Positions 7,309-13,893 of a DNA stretch of 14,953 bases are shown here, one piece after another. Source of the stretch: CAKTOF01 sp964523945 (GTDB taxonomy: Bacteria > Bacillota > Clostridia > Oscillospirales > Oscillospiraceae); contig CAZGBU010000044.1 in assembly GCA_964523945.1 (NCBI GenBank), forward strand, positions 1-14,953, in the 5' to 3' direction. How positions within the stretch are numbered: position 1 is the stretch's first letter; every line of letters begins with the position of its first letter. The notes under the pieces were generated by a model. It was given only the letters and a program-made list of their open reading frames with translations. It had not been told where the DNA came from and did no database searches. The translations under genes were made by a program, and so were the position numbers.

Positions 7309-7800
7309 ATGCTTCGAGCAGCAGTGATCACCGTCAGCGACAAGGGCGCGCGCGGCGAGCGGGAGGATACGGGCGGACCGCTCGTCGCACAGATTCTGAG
7401 CGATGCGGGGTATACGGTGGTGTACACCGAGATTGTGGCGGATGAGCAGGCGCTGATTGAGCGCGCGTTGATCCATACGGCGGACGAGCTGGACTGCGCG
7501 CTGACGGTCACGACGGGCGGCACCGGCTTCTCGCCGCGCGACGTGACGCCGGAGGCGACGATTGCGGTCTGTCCGCGGCTTGTGCCCGGGATTCCGGAGG
7601 CAATGCGCACAGCGAGTGCGCAGATCACAAATCGCGCCATGCTCTCGCGGGCGCAGGCGGGGCTGCGCGGCGGTACGCTGATCCTCAACCTGCCGGGCAG
7701 CCCGAAAGGGGCGCGGGAGAATCTGGAGGCTGTGCTGCCGGCGCTGGCACATGGGATCGAGATCCTGCGCGGTACGGCTGGCGAGTGCGCGGAAAAATAG
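7309..7800 (+). CDS. mogA: Molybdopterin adenylyltransferase (MogA/MoaB family)
   Basis: Adenylylates molybdopterin with ATP to give the MPT-AMP used by MoeA. The 163 residues match the single-domain MogA/MoaB size. Motifs are VITVSDKGARGE (6-17), TTGGTGFSPRDVTPEA (68-83, including the conserved Asp78), VPGIPEAMR (92-100) and ILNLPGSPKGARENL (125-139). GGGAGG (7295-7300), inside the last codons of the previous gene, lies eight bases before ATG 7309. It is the last gene of the operon and is followed by a strong terminator. MogA and MoaB are hard to separate by motifs alone, so the symbol is the more common choice for this context rather than proven. Confidence 0.92.
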   Translation: MLRAAVITVSDKGARGEREDTGGPLVAQILSDAGYTVVYTEIVADEQALIERALIHTADELDCALTVTTGGTGFSPRDVTPEATIAVCPRLVPGIPEAMRTASAQITNRAMLSRAQAGLRGGTLILNLPGSPKGARENLEAVLPALAHGIEILRGTAGECAEK

Positions 7801-7811
7801 AACAGATCTGG

Positions 7812-7852
7812 AAAAAGCGGCGGAATGGTTATCATCCATCCCGCCGCTTTTT
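7812..7852 (+). terminator. Intrinsic terminator ending the molybdenum operon
   Basis: A long stem (7812-7828 with 7836-7852, 16 of 17 pairs, core AAAAAGCGGCGG) closes on TTATCAT and ends in TTTTT. It lies 11 bases past the mogA stop. Confidence 0.95.
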
Positions 7853-7862
7853 GAAAAATCCA

Positions 7863-7891
7863 TTGACTTCCCTGTATGCTGCCGATATGAT
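7863..7891 (+). promoter_or_regulatory. Promoter of the YeiH-family gene
   Basis: TTGACT (7863-7868) and TATGAT (7886-7891) are 17 bases apart, close to the sigma-A consensus, and lie directly after the operon terminator. Confidence 0.85.
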
Positions 7892-7902
7892 AGATCTATC
7901 GG
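7882..7902 (+). promoter_or_regulatory. Palindromic operator candidate over the -10 element
   Basis: CCGATA (7882-7887) and TATCGG (7897-7902) form an inverted repeat around nine bases. Nested in it is the perfect 12-base palindrome GATAGATCTATC (7889-7900). It covers the -10 hexamer and the expected start site, the typical position of a repressor site. The regulator is unknown; no regulator gene is in the window. Confidence 0.5.
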
Positions 7903-7927
7903 AACGATAAAGAGAAGGAGAACATAT

Positions 7928-8986
7928 ATGGGTTTCATACAGAAAAACTGGAAAGGCATTGCGCTGTGCCTGGCCATTGCGCTGCCGGCATGGCTGCTGG
8001 TGCAGTTTGTCAGCGTGCTCGAGGTGGTCGGTGCACCGGTCATCGCAATCCTGGTTGGCATGATTCTGGCGCTGATTCTGAAGCAGAAAAGCGCGTTTCA
8101 GACCGGTATTGCGTTTACCTCCAAAAAGGTGCTGCAGTCGGCTGTTGTGCTGCTTGGCTTTGGGTTGAATCTCCGGACGATCGGCGAGGTCGGCGCAACA
8201 TCGCTGCCGATTATCGTCTGCACGATTGCAACGTCGCTGATCGTCGCATTTGTATTATACCGCGTTCTGCGTGTCCAGCCGAAGATTGCAACGCTTGTCG
8301 GCGTCGGTTCGTCGATCTGCGGCGGCTCGGCTATCGCCGCAACTGCGCCGGTCATTGGGGCCGATGATGAGCAGATTGCCCAGTCCATTTCCGTTATTTT
8401 TCTGTTCAATGTCCTCGCGGCGCTGATCTTCCCGACGATCGGCGGCGCAATCGGTCTGACGAATGAGGGCTTCGGCCTGTTTGCCGGCACGGCGGTCAAC
8501 GACACGTCGTCCGTTACGGCGGCCGCCTCGACTTGGGATACGCTGCACGGGACTAACGGCGCGGTGCTCGAGTATGCGACCATTGTCAAACTGACCCGAA
8601 CGCTTGCGATTATTCCGATTACGCTGGTGCTCGCGCTCGTGCGCATGCGCCGCGAGAAAAAGACCGCCGGCGGGGAAGGGACGCGTGTCAGCCTGAAGTC
8701 GGTCTTTCCGATGTTCATCCTGTATTTTGTGCTGGCGTCGGTTGTCACAACAATCCTGACGAGCGTGCTCTCCGGCGGTGCGCTGGATGCAGCCGACCGG
8801 GTGTTCGACTTTCTCAAACAGCTGAGCAAATTCTTTATCGTGATGGCGATGGCGGCCATCGGGCTGAATACCGATCTGGTCAAGCTGGTCAAAACTGGCG
8901 GCCGGCCGATTCTGCTCGGCTTCTGCTGCTGGGTGGCGATTGCCTGTGTCAGCCTGCTGATGCAGCATCTGCTCGGCATCTGGTAA
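7928..8986 (+). CDS. YeiH/UPF0324-family membrane protein (putative sulfate exporter)
   Basis: A 352-residue polytopic membrane protein with about ten hydrophobic segments. The family hallmark GVGSSICGGSAIAATAPVIG is at 125-144, and KVLQSAVVLLGFGLNLRTIG (67-86) and AVNDTSSVTAAA are also typical of the YeiH/UPF0324 group. Family members are annotated as putative sulfate exporters, but the substrate is not settled. AAGGAG lies seven bases before ATG 7928. Upstream in-frame codons fall across the terminator and promoter and are not coding. It is a monocistronic unit with its own promoter and operator-like palindrome. Proximity to molybdate genes might reflect oxyanion or sulfur handling, but that is only an inference. 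Confidence 0.9.
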   Translation: MGFIQKNWKGIALCLAIALPAWLLVQFVSVLEVVGAPVIAILVGMILALILKQKSAFQTGIAFTSKKVLQSAVVLLGFGLNLRTIGEVGATSLPIIVCTIATSLIVAFVLYRVLRVQPKIATLVGVGSSICGGSAIAATAPVIGADDEQIAQSISVIFLFNVLAALIFPTIGGAIGLTNEGFGLFAGTAVNDTSSVTAAASTWDTLHGTNGAVLEYATIVKLTRTLAIIPITLVLALVRMRREKKTAGGEGTRVSLKSVFPMFILYFVLASVVTTILTSVLSGGALDAADRVFDFLKQLSKFFIVMAMAAIGLNTDLVKLVKTGGRPILLGFCCWVAIACVSLLMQHLLGIW

Positions 8987-8999
8987 ATGTGCTTGCCGA

Positions 9000-9028
9000 T
9001 TGCAATCCGGCGGAAAACAGTGTAGAAT
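9000..9028 (+). promoter_or_regulatory. Probable promoter of the patatin-dehydrogenase-aminotransferase operon
   Basis: TTGCAA (9000-9005) and TAGAAT (9023-9028) are spaced by 17 bases. It is a fair but not consensus match. It would produce a leader of about 190 bases before the ATG at 9229. Confidence 0.55.
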
Positions 9029-9052
9029 ACAGGCAGACTCTGCGTTACTGTA

Positions 9053-9157
9053 TCACACAGACCTGGCTGTCGTCCAATATTCTGCGATCCGATTGGTTCG
9101 GGGGAACATGTGTGAAGGGGAACCGTCAGGGTTCCCCTTCGCGTTCCATTCGGGAAC
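9053..9157 (+). other. Structured leader with competing complementary segments
   Basis: The 242-base gap between the YeiH-family gene and the patatin-like gene holds no gene but is rich in structure. TCACACA (9053-9059) can pair with TGTGTGA (9109-9115) around an inner CCAAT/ATTGG stem (9074-9078 with 9092-9096). GAAGGGGAACC (9114-9124) pairs perfectly with GGTTCCCCTTC (9130-9140). A second GGGGAAC at 9101-9107 can compete for GTTCCCC (9131-9137). GTTCC (9143-9147) also pairs with GGAAC (9153-9157). There is no T tract after these hairpins. I do not recognise a known riboswitch class. Confidence 0.5.
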
Positions 9158-9228
9158 AGCATGACATGGCGGACGCCTGTCTGTACGGTGCGGGCAGATC
9201 AACTGCAACACCCCCAAAGGAGGCCTGT

Positions 9229-10071
9229 ATGGTTGGACTGATTGATGTCGGCGGCGGCATGCGCGATGCATATGGCGCCGGCGTCCTGGACTATTGCATG
9301 GATCACCATCTGCACTTCCCGTATTGTATCGGCGTATCGGCCGGCAGCGCGAATGTTGCGTCGTATGTCTCCGGGCAGCGCGGCCGGAACCTGCGGTTTT
9401 ACACGGACTATAATCTGCGCCGGCGGGCGATGGGCTTTGAGAATCTCCGGAGCACGGGCTCTTATGTCAACCTGGATTATATTTATGGCACGCTTTCGAA
9501 TGAGGACGGCGAGGATCCCTGGGACTATGACGCAGCGATCCGGTCCGGCATTCAGGTGCGCATTGTTGCGGCTGAGGCCGAAAGCGGAGCGGCCCATTAT
9601 TTCGATAATTCCAATCTGGTGCGCAACGACTATGGCCCGCTCAAGTGTTCAAGCGCGCTGCCAATCGCGTGCCGGCCATATCGCTGGAACGGTGCGCTGT
9701 ACTACGGCGGCGGCATTGCCGACCCGGTTCCGTATGCGCGGGCGTTTGCCGAAGACTGCGACCGCGTTGTCGTGATTCTGACGCGGCCGAAGACATTCCG
9801 CCGGCAGCCAGTCAAGCACGCGGCGGCCTATTCGTTTATGCTGCGCAGCTATCCGCGCGCCTTTGAGAAACTGATGAGCCGCCATCTGATCTATAATGAT
9901 CAGGTTGAGACGCTGCTGCAGGAGCATGTGCCGTCCGGCCGCGCGCTGGTCATTGCGCCAGACGATTGCTGCGGCGTCAATACGCTCACACGCGACCGCG
10001 AGAAGATCCATGCACTCTATGAGAAGGGCTACCTCGACGGCAGCCAGATCCGCGACTTTTTATCCCAATGA
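9229..10071 (+). CDS. Patatin-like phospholipase family protein with altered catalytic Asp
   Basis: A 280-residue cytoplasmic patatin-fold protein, a family of Ser-Asp dyad acyl hydrolases acting on lipids. The oxyanion glycine segment is DVGGGMRD (6-13). The nucleophile elbow is GVSAGS with Ser37. SALPIACRPY (142-151) and GGGIADPVP (160-168) follow. In family members the last motif normally reads DGG or DGA, giving the catalytic Asp; here codon 9706-9708 is GGC, Gly160. The usual RG after the triple glycine is RD. The protein is otherwise full length and not degraded. AAAGGAGG five bases before ATG 9229 fixes the start. The downstream gene has its ribosome binding site right after this stop, so they form an operon. 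It may be inactive, use another acid such as Asp165, or act as a binding protein. Confidence 0.85.
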   Translation: MVGLIDVGGGMRDAYGAGVLDYCMDHHLHFPYCIGVSAGSANVASYVSGQRGRNLRFYTDYNLRRRAMGFENLRSTGSYVNLDYIYGTLSNEDGEDPWDYDAAIRSGIQVRIVAAEAESGAAHYFDNSNLVRNDYGPLKCSSALPIACRPYRWNGALYYGGGIADPVPYARAFAEDCDRVVVILTRPKTFRRQPVKHAAAYSFMLRSYPRAFEKLMSRHLIYNDQVETLLQEHVPSGRALVIAPDDCCGVNTLTRDREKIHALYEKGYLDGSQIRDFLSQ

Positions 10072-10072
10072 C

Positions 10073-10078
10073 AGGAGG
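10073..10078 (+). promoter_or_regulatory. Ribosome binding site supporting a TTG start
   Basis: AGGAGG lies just after the patatin stop and ten bases before TTG 10089. The alternative in-frame ATG at 10068, overlapping the previous stop, has no upstream Shine-Dalgarno sequence. Confidence 0.65.
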
Positions 10079-10088
10079 AAACGGAATC

Positions 10089-11081
10089 TTGCAGGTTTTA
10101 CATATCGGGAAAGCGGGCAACGTGCAGCGCAATTCCGTGAGGCTTGCGCTGCCGCCGTATGAGCTGATCGACATGCCGACCGGCCTGACAGTGCAGGAGT
10201 ATCTGGCTGAGGGCGAAGGCGCGGACATGATCTTTGTTGATGCAATGTACGACGTGCCGGCATCGTTAATCGATGCAATGCCCAATCTGAAGCTGATCCA
10301 CTCCGAGGGTGTCGGCTATAACCGGATCGACACAGAGGCGGCGCGCCGGCGGCACATCTATGTCTGTAACTGCCGCGGCTGCAATGCAATGGCTGTCGCA
10401 GAACAGACGATTCTTTTGATGCTCGGCGTGCTGCGCGACGTGGGCGGCGGCGACCTGGCTGTACGCGAGGGCCGGCAGATTGTGGTCAAAGAGACGTATA
10501 TGGCAAACGGGACCCTGTACGAGCTGTCGGATTGCCGCGTCGGTCTGGTTGGGTTCGGCGCAATCGGGCAGGCAACGGCAAAGCTGCTCGGCGCATTCGG
10601 CGCGTCGGTCTGCTATACCAAGCCAAACCGGTGCAACGCAGCCGTCGAGGCGGAATTTGGCGTGGAATACCTGCCGCTGGACGCGCTGCTGGCAACCTGC
10701 GACATCGTCAGCCTGCATCTGCCGGTGACGGAGCAGATGCGAAATCTGGCAGACGACGCCTTTTTTGCAAAGATGAAGCGCGGGTCGTATTTCATCAACA
10801 CCTCACGCGGCGAGCTGGCTGACAGCGGGGCCATCCTGCGCGCACTGCAAAGCGGCATTCTGCGCATGGCTGGCCTGGATACGATTGCGGGTGAGCCGAT
10901 CCGGCGGGACAATGCAATTTTGCAGTGTGAACCGGCGCTTGCGCACCGGCTGCTGTTCAGCCCGCACATTGGCGGGATCACGGCTGCGAGTTTCCGGCGC
11001 GCCTACCGCATGATCTGGGATGCAGCGCTGGCTGTGCAGGCGGGGAAAAGACCCGAAAATGTCGTAAATTCCTGGGATTGA
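10089..11081 (+). CDS. D-2-hydroxyacid dehydrogenase family protein
   Basis: An NAD(P)-dependent oxidoreductase interconverting 2-oxo and D-2-hydroxy acids; the substrate is unknown. From the TTG start it has 330 residues, normal for the family. The dinucleotide-binding loop is VGLVGFGAIGQATAKLLGAFG. The catalytic triad positions are visible as Arg in INTSRGELAD, Glu in GLDTIAGEP and His in FSPHIGGITAAS. The N-terminal catalytic lobe includes HSEGVGYNRID. The start is uncertain: ATG 10068 would add seven residues. AGGAGG precedes TTG 10089, so that is preferred. It ends 13 bases before the aminotransferase. The pairing suggests an amino acid - oxo acid - hydroxy acid route, which is an inference. 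Confidence 0.88.
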   Translation: MQVLHIGKAGNVQRNSVRLALPPYELIDMPTGLTVQEYLAEGEGADMIFVDAMYDVPASLIDAMPNLKLIHSEGVGYNRIDTEAARRRHIYVCNCRGCNAMAVAEQTILLMLGVLRDVGGGDLAVREGRQIVVKETYMANGTLYELSDCRVGLVGFGAIGQATAKLLGAFGASVCYTKPNRCNAAVEAEFGVEYLPLDALLATCDIVSLHLPVTEQMRNLADDAFFAKMKRGSYFINTSRGELADSGAILRALQSGILRMAGLDTIAGEPIRRDNAILQCEPALAHRLLFSPHIGGITAASFRRAYRMIWDAALAVQAGKRPENVVNSWD

Positions 11082-11094
11082 GGAGGAAGAGAAT

Positions 11095-12282
11095 ATGATC
11101 AATCAGGATTTCAAGTCCATGCTCTCGCAGCGCTCGGTGATCCGCGAGCAGAGCGAGTTTGCGGCGGAGCTGGGCGCAAAAATCGGCTATGAGAATGTAT
11201 TTGACTACAGTTTGGGCAATCCGAGCGTGCCGGTGCATCCGGCCTTTACCGAGGCACTGATCCGCCTGCTGCGCGAAAACGATCCGGTCGCCATCCACGG
11301 CTACAGCCCGACGCTTGGCATCACCAGCGTACGGGAGCGCGTAGCCGAGAGCCTGAACCGCCGCTTCGGCATGGATTATGAGACCAAGCATATCTTTATG
11401 GCGTCCGGCGCGGCTGGCGCGCTGGCACATGCGCTGCGTGCGGTCACCAAGCCGGGCGATGAGGTGCTCACGTTTGCGCCGTATTTCCCGGAATATGGCC
11501 AGTATGTCGGGCGCACGGGCGCGGTGCTGAAAGTCGTCCCCGCCGATACGGCGTCATTTCAGATCAATTTTGAGGCGTTTGAACAGATGCTCGGCGAAAA
11601 TGTGCAGGCGGTGCTGATCAACACGCCGAACAACCCCTCTGGCATCGTTTACTCGGCTGAGACGCTCACCCGCATGGCTGAGCTGCTGCGTGCGAAGCAG
11701 GCCGAATATGGACACGACATCTTCCTGATCAGCGATGAACCGTACCGTGAGATTGCGTTCGACGGTGCGCAGGTCCCGTATGCCAGCAAGTTTTATGACA
11801 ATTCGATTTCGTGCTATTCTTTTTCCAAGAGTCTCAGCCTGCCAGGCGAGCGCATCGGCTATGTCGCGGTCAACCCGCGCGCGACGGATGCAGACATACT
11901 CGCGGTGATCTGCGGTCAGATCAGCCGCGGCATCGGGCACAACTGCCCGCCGTCGAGCATTCAGCTCGCTGTGGCGGAGGTGCTTGACCTGACAAGCGAC
12001 CTGTCGGTCTATGAGACGAATATGAATCTGCTCTACGACAAGCTTGTCGAGCTGGGCTTTACGGTCGTGCGCCCGGGCGGCACGTTCTACATTTTCCCAA
12101 AGGCGCTTGAGGACGACGCCGTCGAATTCTGCCGCAAGGCGCGAAAATACAATCTGATCCTTGTCCCGAGCGACAGTTTTGGCGTGCCCGGCTATGTGCG
12201 CATGGCCTACTGCATCGATACGGAGAAAGTCAGGCGCAGTCTGCCGGCGCTTGAGCAGTTTGTCCGCGAGAACTACCGCTGA
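11095..12282 (+). CDS. Pyridoxal phosphate-dependent aminotransferase, class I/II
   Basis: A fold-type I aminotransferase of 395 residues, full length. The N-terminal region SLGNPSVPVHPAF is typical of a widespread Firmicutes group of uncertain specificity. Cofactor-binding features are NTPNNPSGIVYS, with the conserved Asn-Pro, SDEPYREIAFD, with the Asp that pairs with the pyridine nitrogen, and YSFSKSLSLPGERIGY, with the Schiff-base Lys245. Near the C terminus, GYVRMAYC supplies the Arg expected to bind the substrate carboxylate. AGGAGG is eight bases before the ATG. It is last in the patatin-dehydrogenase-aminotransferase operon and is followed by a terminator. The specific amino donor cannot be named from motifs. 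Confidence 0.92.
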   Translation: MINQDFKSMLSQRSVIREQSEFAAELGAKIGYENVFDYSLGNPSVPVHPAFTEALIRLLRENDPVAIHGYSPTLGITSVRERVAESLNRRFGMDYETKHIFMASGAAGALAHALRAVTKPGDEVLTFAPYFPEYGQYVGRTGAVLKVVPADTASFQINFEAFEQMLGENVQAVLINTPNNPSGIVYSAETLTRMAELLRAKQAEYGHDIFLISDEPYREIAFDGAQVPYASKFYDNSISCYSFSKSLSLPGERIGYVAVNPRATDADILAVICGQISRGIGHNCPPSSIQLAVAEVLDLTSDLSVYETNMNLLYDKLVELGFTVVRPGGTFYIFPKALEDDAVEFCRKARKYNLILVPSDSFGVPGYVRMAYCIDTEKVRRSLPALEQFVRENYR

Positions 12283-12287
12283 CAAAG

Positions 12288-12315
12288 AAAAAGGCCGCCG
12301 GGGCGGCCTTTTCTC
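12288..12315. terminator. Bidirectional terminator between convergent units
   Basis: A stem with core GGCCGC (12293-12298) and GCGGCC (12303-12308) closes on CGGG and is flanked by AAAAA (12288-12292) and TTTT (12309-12312). It gives a T tract on both strands and so can end the aminotransferase operon and the converging PAP2 gene. The stop codons are at 12282 and 12339. Confidence 0.9.
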
Positions 12316-12338
12316 TGCGTTCCGCTGTCGCGGTCGGC

Positions 12339-13037
12339 TTATTTCCATGCGGTTTGTGTTTTTTTCGCCTGCCGATATGGGCGCCAGAAGTGCTTCCCGT
12401 ATGCGATGATCTCGGCCAGCAGCGCCAGCGGCAGGGCAGCCAGCACATCGAGCGCGGAATGCTGCTTGATGAACATGGTGGACAGGCAGATCAACACAGC
12501 TGCAATGACGACAAAGATCTTCCAGGCCCGGCGGACGTCGCGTTCTTTCAGCCAGGCCGATACAATGCCAACGGAATAGGCGACATGCAGCGACGGACAA
12601 ACGCCTGTGTTGGTATCGACCGAATAGAGCAGACCGACAAGCCGCGTCAGAAGATTGTCCCGCGCAAATTCTGTTGGGCGCAGATCCTGCCGGGAGGGGA
12701 AGAGGATATAAATCGCCATGGCCACGAGCTGCGTAACGATGATAAACGTCATCAGCCGTTTGAAGCCCTCCGGGTTGTACAGCAGAAAATACAGCAGTGT
12801 GATCACGATGTACACGTACCAGAAGACATACGCGATGACAAAGACCTCACAAAACGGGATCACATCATCCAACCAGCAGTGCATTGCATGGCATTTTTCC
12901 GCCGGGATCAGATTTTCCGTCAGAAAATACAGGATAAAGTATACCACCCAGCCCAGGAGGTATTTCAAATGTGCGTATTCAGGCTGATTGATTTTGGACA
13001 GGCGGAATGCCCGATAGTCAACGACCGGCTTTTTCAT
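12339..13037 (-). CDS. PAP2-superfamily membrane phosphatase/phosphotransferase
   Basis: A 232-residue membrane protein with about six hydrophobic segments. The second PAP2 motif is present as CPSLHVAYS (His151) and the third as STMFIKQHSALD (His193, Asp197). The first motif (K-x6-RP) is not clear. The PSLHV and QHSALD form resembles the PAP2 branch that includes inositol phosphotransferases as well as lipid phosphatases, so removal or transfer of a lipid phosphate headgroup is likely. The start at 13037 is set by GAGGGG seven bases upstream. A longer reading upstream has no membrane or motif content. It overlaps the acyltransferase-like gene by 20 bases and is presumably co-translated with it. 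Confidence 0.85.
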   Translation of the reverse strand: MKKPVVDYRAFRLSKINQPEYAHLKYLLGWVVYFILYFLTENLIPAEKCHAMHCWLDDVIPFCEVFVIAYVFWYVYIVITLLYFLLYNPEGFKRLMTFIIVTQLVAMAIYILFPSRQDLRPTEFARDNLLTRLVGLLYSVDTNTGVCPSLHVAYSVGIVSAWLKERDVRRAWKIFVVIAAVLICLSTMFIKQHSALDVLAALPLALLAEIIAYGKHFWRPYRQAKKTQTAWK

Positions 13038-13794
13038 GGGAGATCCCCTCTTTGAGAATATTGGTGGTGTAGCGCTTTCTGGGAATGTTGTTGTATGGAA
13101 CAACAGTATGCACAGGAAGGCTGCATGCAATGTCTGTAATTTCCGCCATGAGATAACTGCAGATGCGTCGGCGCTCTTCCTTGGCCGGCGCGCTGGAACA
13201 GAATGCAACCGGACGTCCCAGATAGATCTTCTTCAGCTTCGGCGCAATGTACATCGGAACGAAAGAAAGCTCTTTCCCGGTCCTTTTGTAATAGGCTCTT
13301 GCAAGGTCAATGAACCGGTCCTGAAAGTCGCACAGGATATGGTTGTGCGGCACGTCGTGCTCCGGGAAGATAATAACGCTTGCACCGTTTTGCAACGTTT
13401 CGATTGTCTGCCGGAATGTCCGGACCAGACGGGTGTCATGGTAGACCGGGATGGTATGCGCATTGTTGAACACGCAGACGGAAAACGGCGCAATGACATA
13501 GGACAATAGACGGTAAAACCAGCGGCTGCGCTTCGGCTTTCGGGACCAGAAGTCCTGGTAGGCATAAGGCGGCACCTCTTTGAGTTCCATCATCTGCGCG
13601 GCGCACCAGATAAAATGTTGGCCTGGGTAATACAGCTCGCAGGCGATCGGCCCGTTCATCTGTGCATGGTTTCCGACAGCAATGACAGGGGCATCCGGAA
13701 GGTTCTCCAGCCCGACCACCTCTATTTTTGGATAGAAAAACTTTACGGCACCCCGGATGCAGCGGTAGAGCAGAGATGGTCGCTTCTCTTTCAT
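13018..13794 (-). CDS. Lysophospholipid acyltransferase-like protein (divergent)
   Basis: A 258-residue protein resembling the 1-acylglycerol-3-phosphate acyltransferase (PlsC) superfamily, which transfers fatty acyl groups to lysolipids at the membrane. The block-I segment is VGNHAQMNGPIACELYYPG (residues 40-58): the catalytic His43 is present, but the acid of the usual H-x4-D motif is Gly48. The block-III segment reads VIIFPEHDVPHN instead of FPEGTRS. Later parts (FIDLARAYYKRTGKELSFVPMY) are well conserved in a Firmicutes subfamily as I remember it. The ribosome binding site before ATG 13794 is weak (GGTG). It heads a two-gene minus-strand operon with the PAP2 protein and is divergent from the E2-like gene. 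Acyl substrate unknown. Confidence 0.75.
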   Translation of the reverse strand: MKEKRPSLLYRCIRGAVKFFYPKIEVVGLENLPDAPVIAVGNHAQMNGPIACELYYPGQHFIWCAAQMMELKEVPPYAYQDFWSRKPKRSRWFYRLLSYVIAPFSVCVFNNAHTIPVYHDTRLVRTFRQTIETLQNGASVIIFPEHDVPHNHILCDFQDRFIDLARAYYKRTGKELSFVPMYIAPKLKKIYLGRPVAFCSSAPAKEERRRICSYLMAEITDIACSLPVHTVVPYNNIPRKRYTTNILKEGISHEKAGR

Positions 13795-13822
13795 GGAAAC
13801 ACCAGCTTTCAAGGAAATTAAG

Positions 13823-13837
13823 GCCAATGAAATTGGC
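13823..13837. promoter_or_regulatory. Inverted repeat in the divergent intergenic region
   Basis: GCCAAT (13823-13828), three bases, then ATTGGC (13832-13837) is a perfect dyad in the 99-base gap between the two divergent genes. It could be one operator serving both. I could not assign convincing -35 and -10 boxes for either direction, and it does not match the FapR or FabT lipid-regulator sites as I recall them. Confidence 0.4.
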
Positions 13838-13876
13838 AGATCCGGCAAAAACGTGTGTGCCGGGCGACAGAAAACG

Positions 13877-13882
13877 AGGAGG
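13877..13882 (+). promoter_or_regulatory. Ribosome binding site supporting a GTG start
   Basis: AGGAGG lies 11 bases before GTG 13894. The in-frame ATG at 13855 would place this site inside the coding sequence and add 13 unsupported residues. Confidence 0.65.
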
Positions 13883-13893
13883 AAAACAAAAAC

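Noticed and set aside
9114..9140. Hairpin as a terminator of the YeiH-family gene
   Set aside because: A perfect 11-pair stem, but no T tract follows. Treated as part of the structured leader instead.
8989..9228. N-terminal extension of the patatin-like protein by 80 residues
   Set aside because: The extra residues cover the probable promoter and structured leader and do not resemble patatin sequence. AAAGGAGG directly precedes ATG 9229.
13038..13208. 57-residue N-terminal extension of the PAP2 protein
   Set aside because: It lies inside the acyltransferase-like gene in another frame, while GAGGGG marks the start at 13037.
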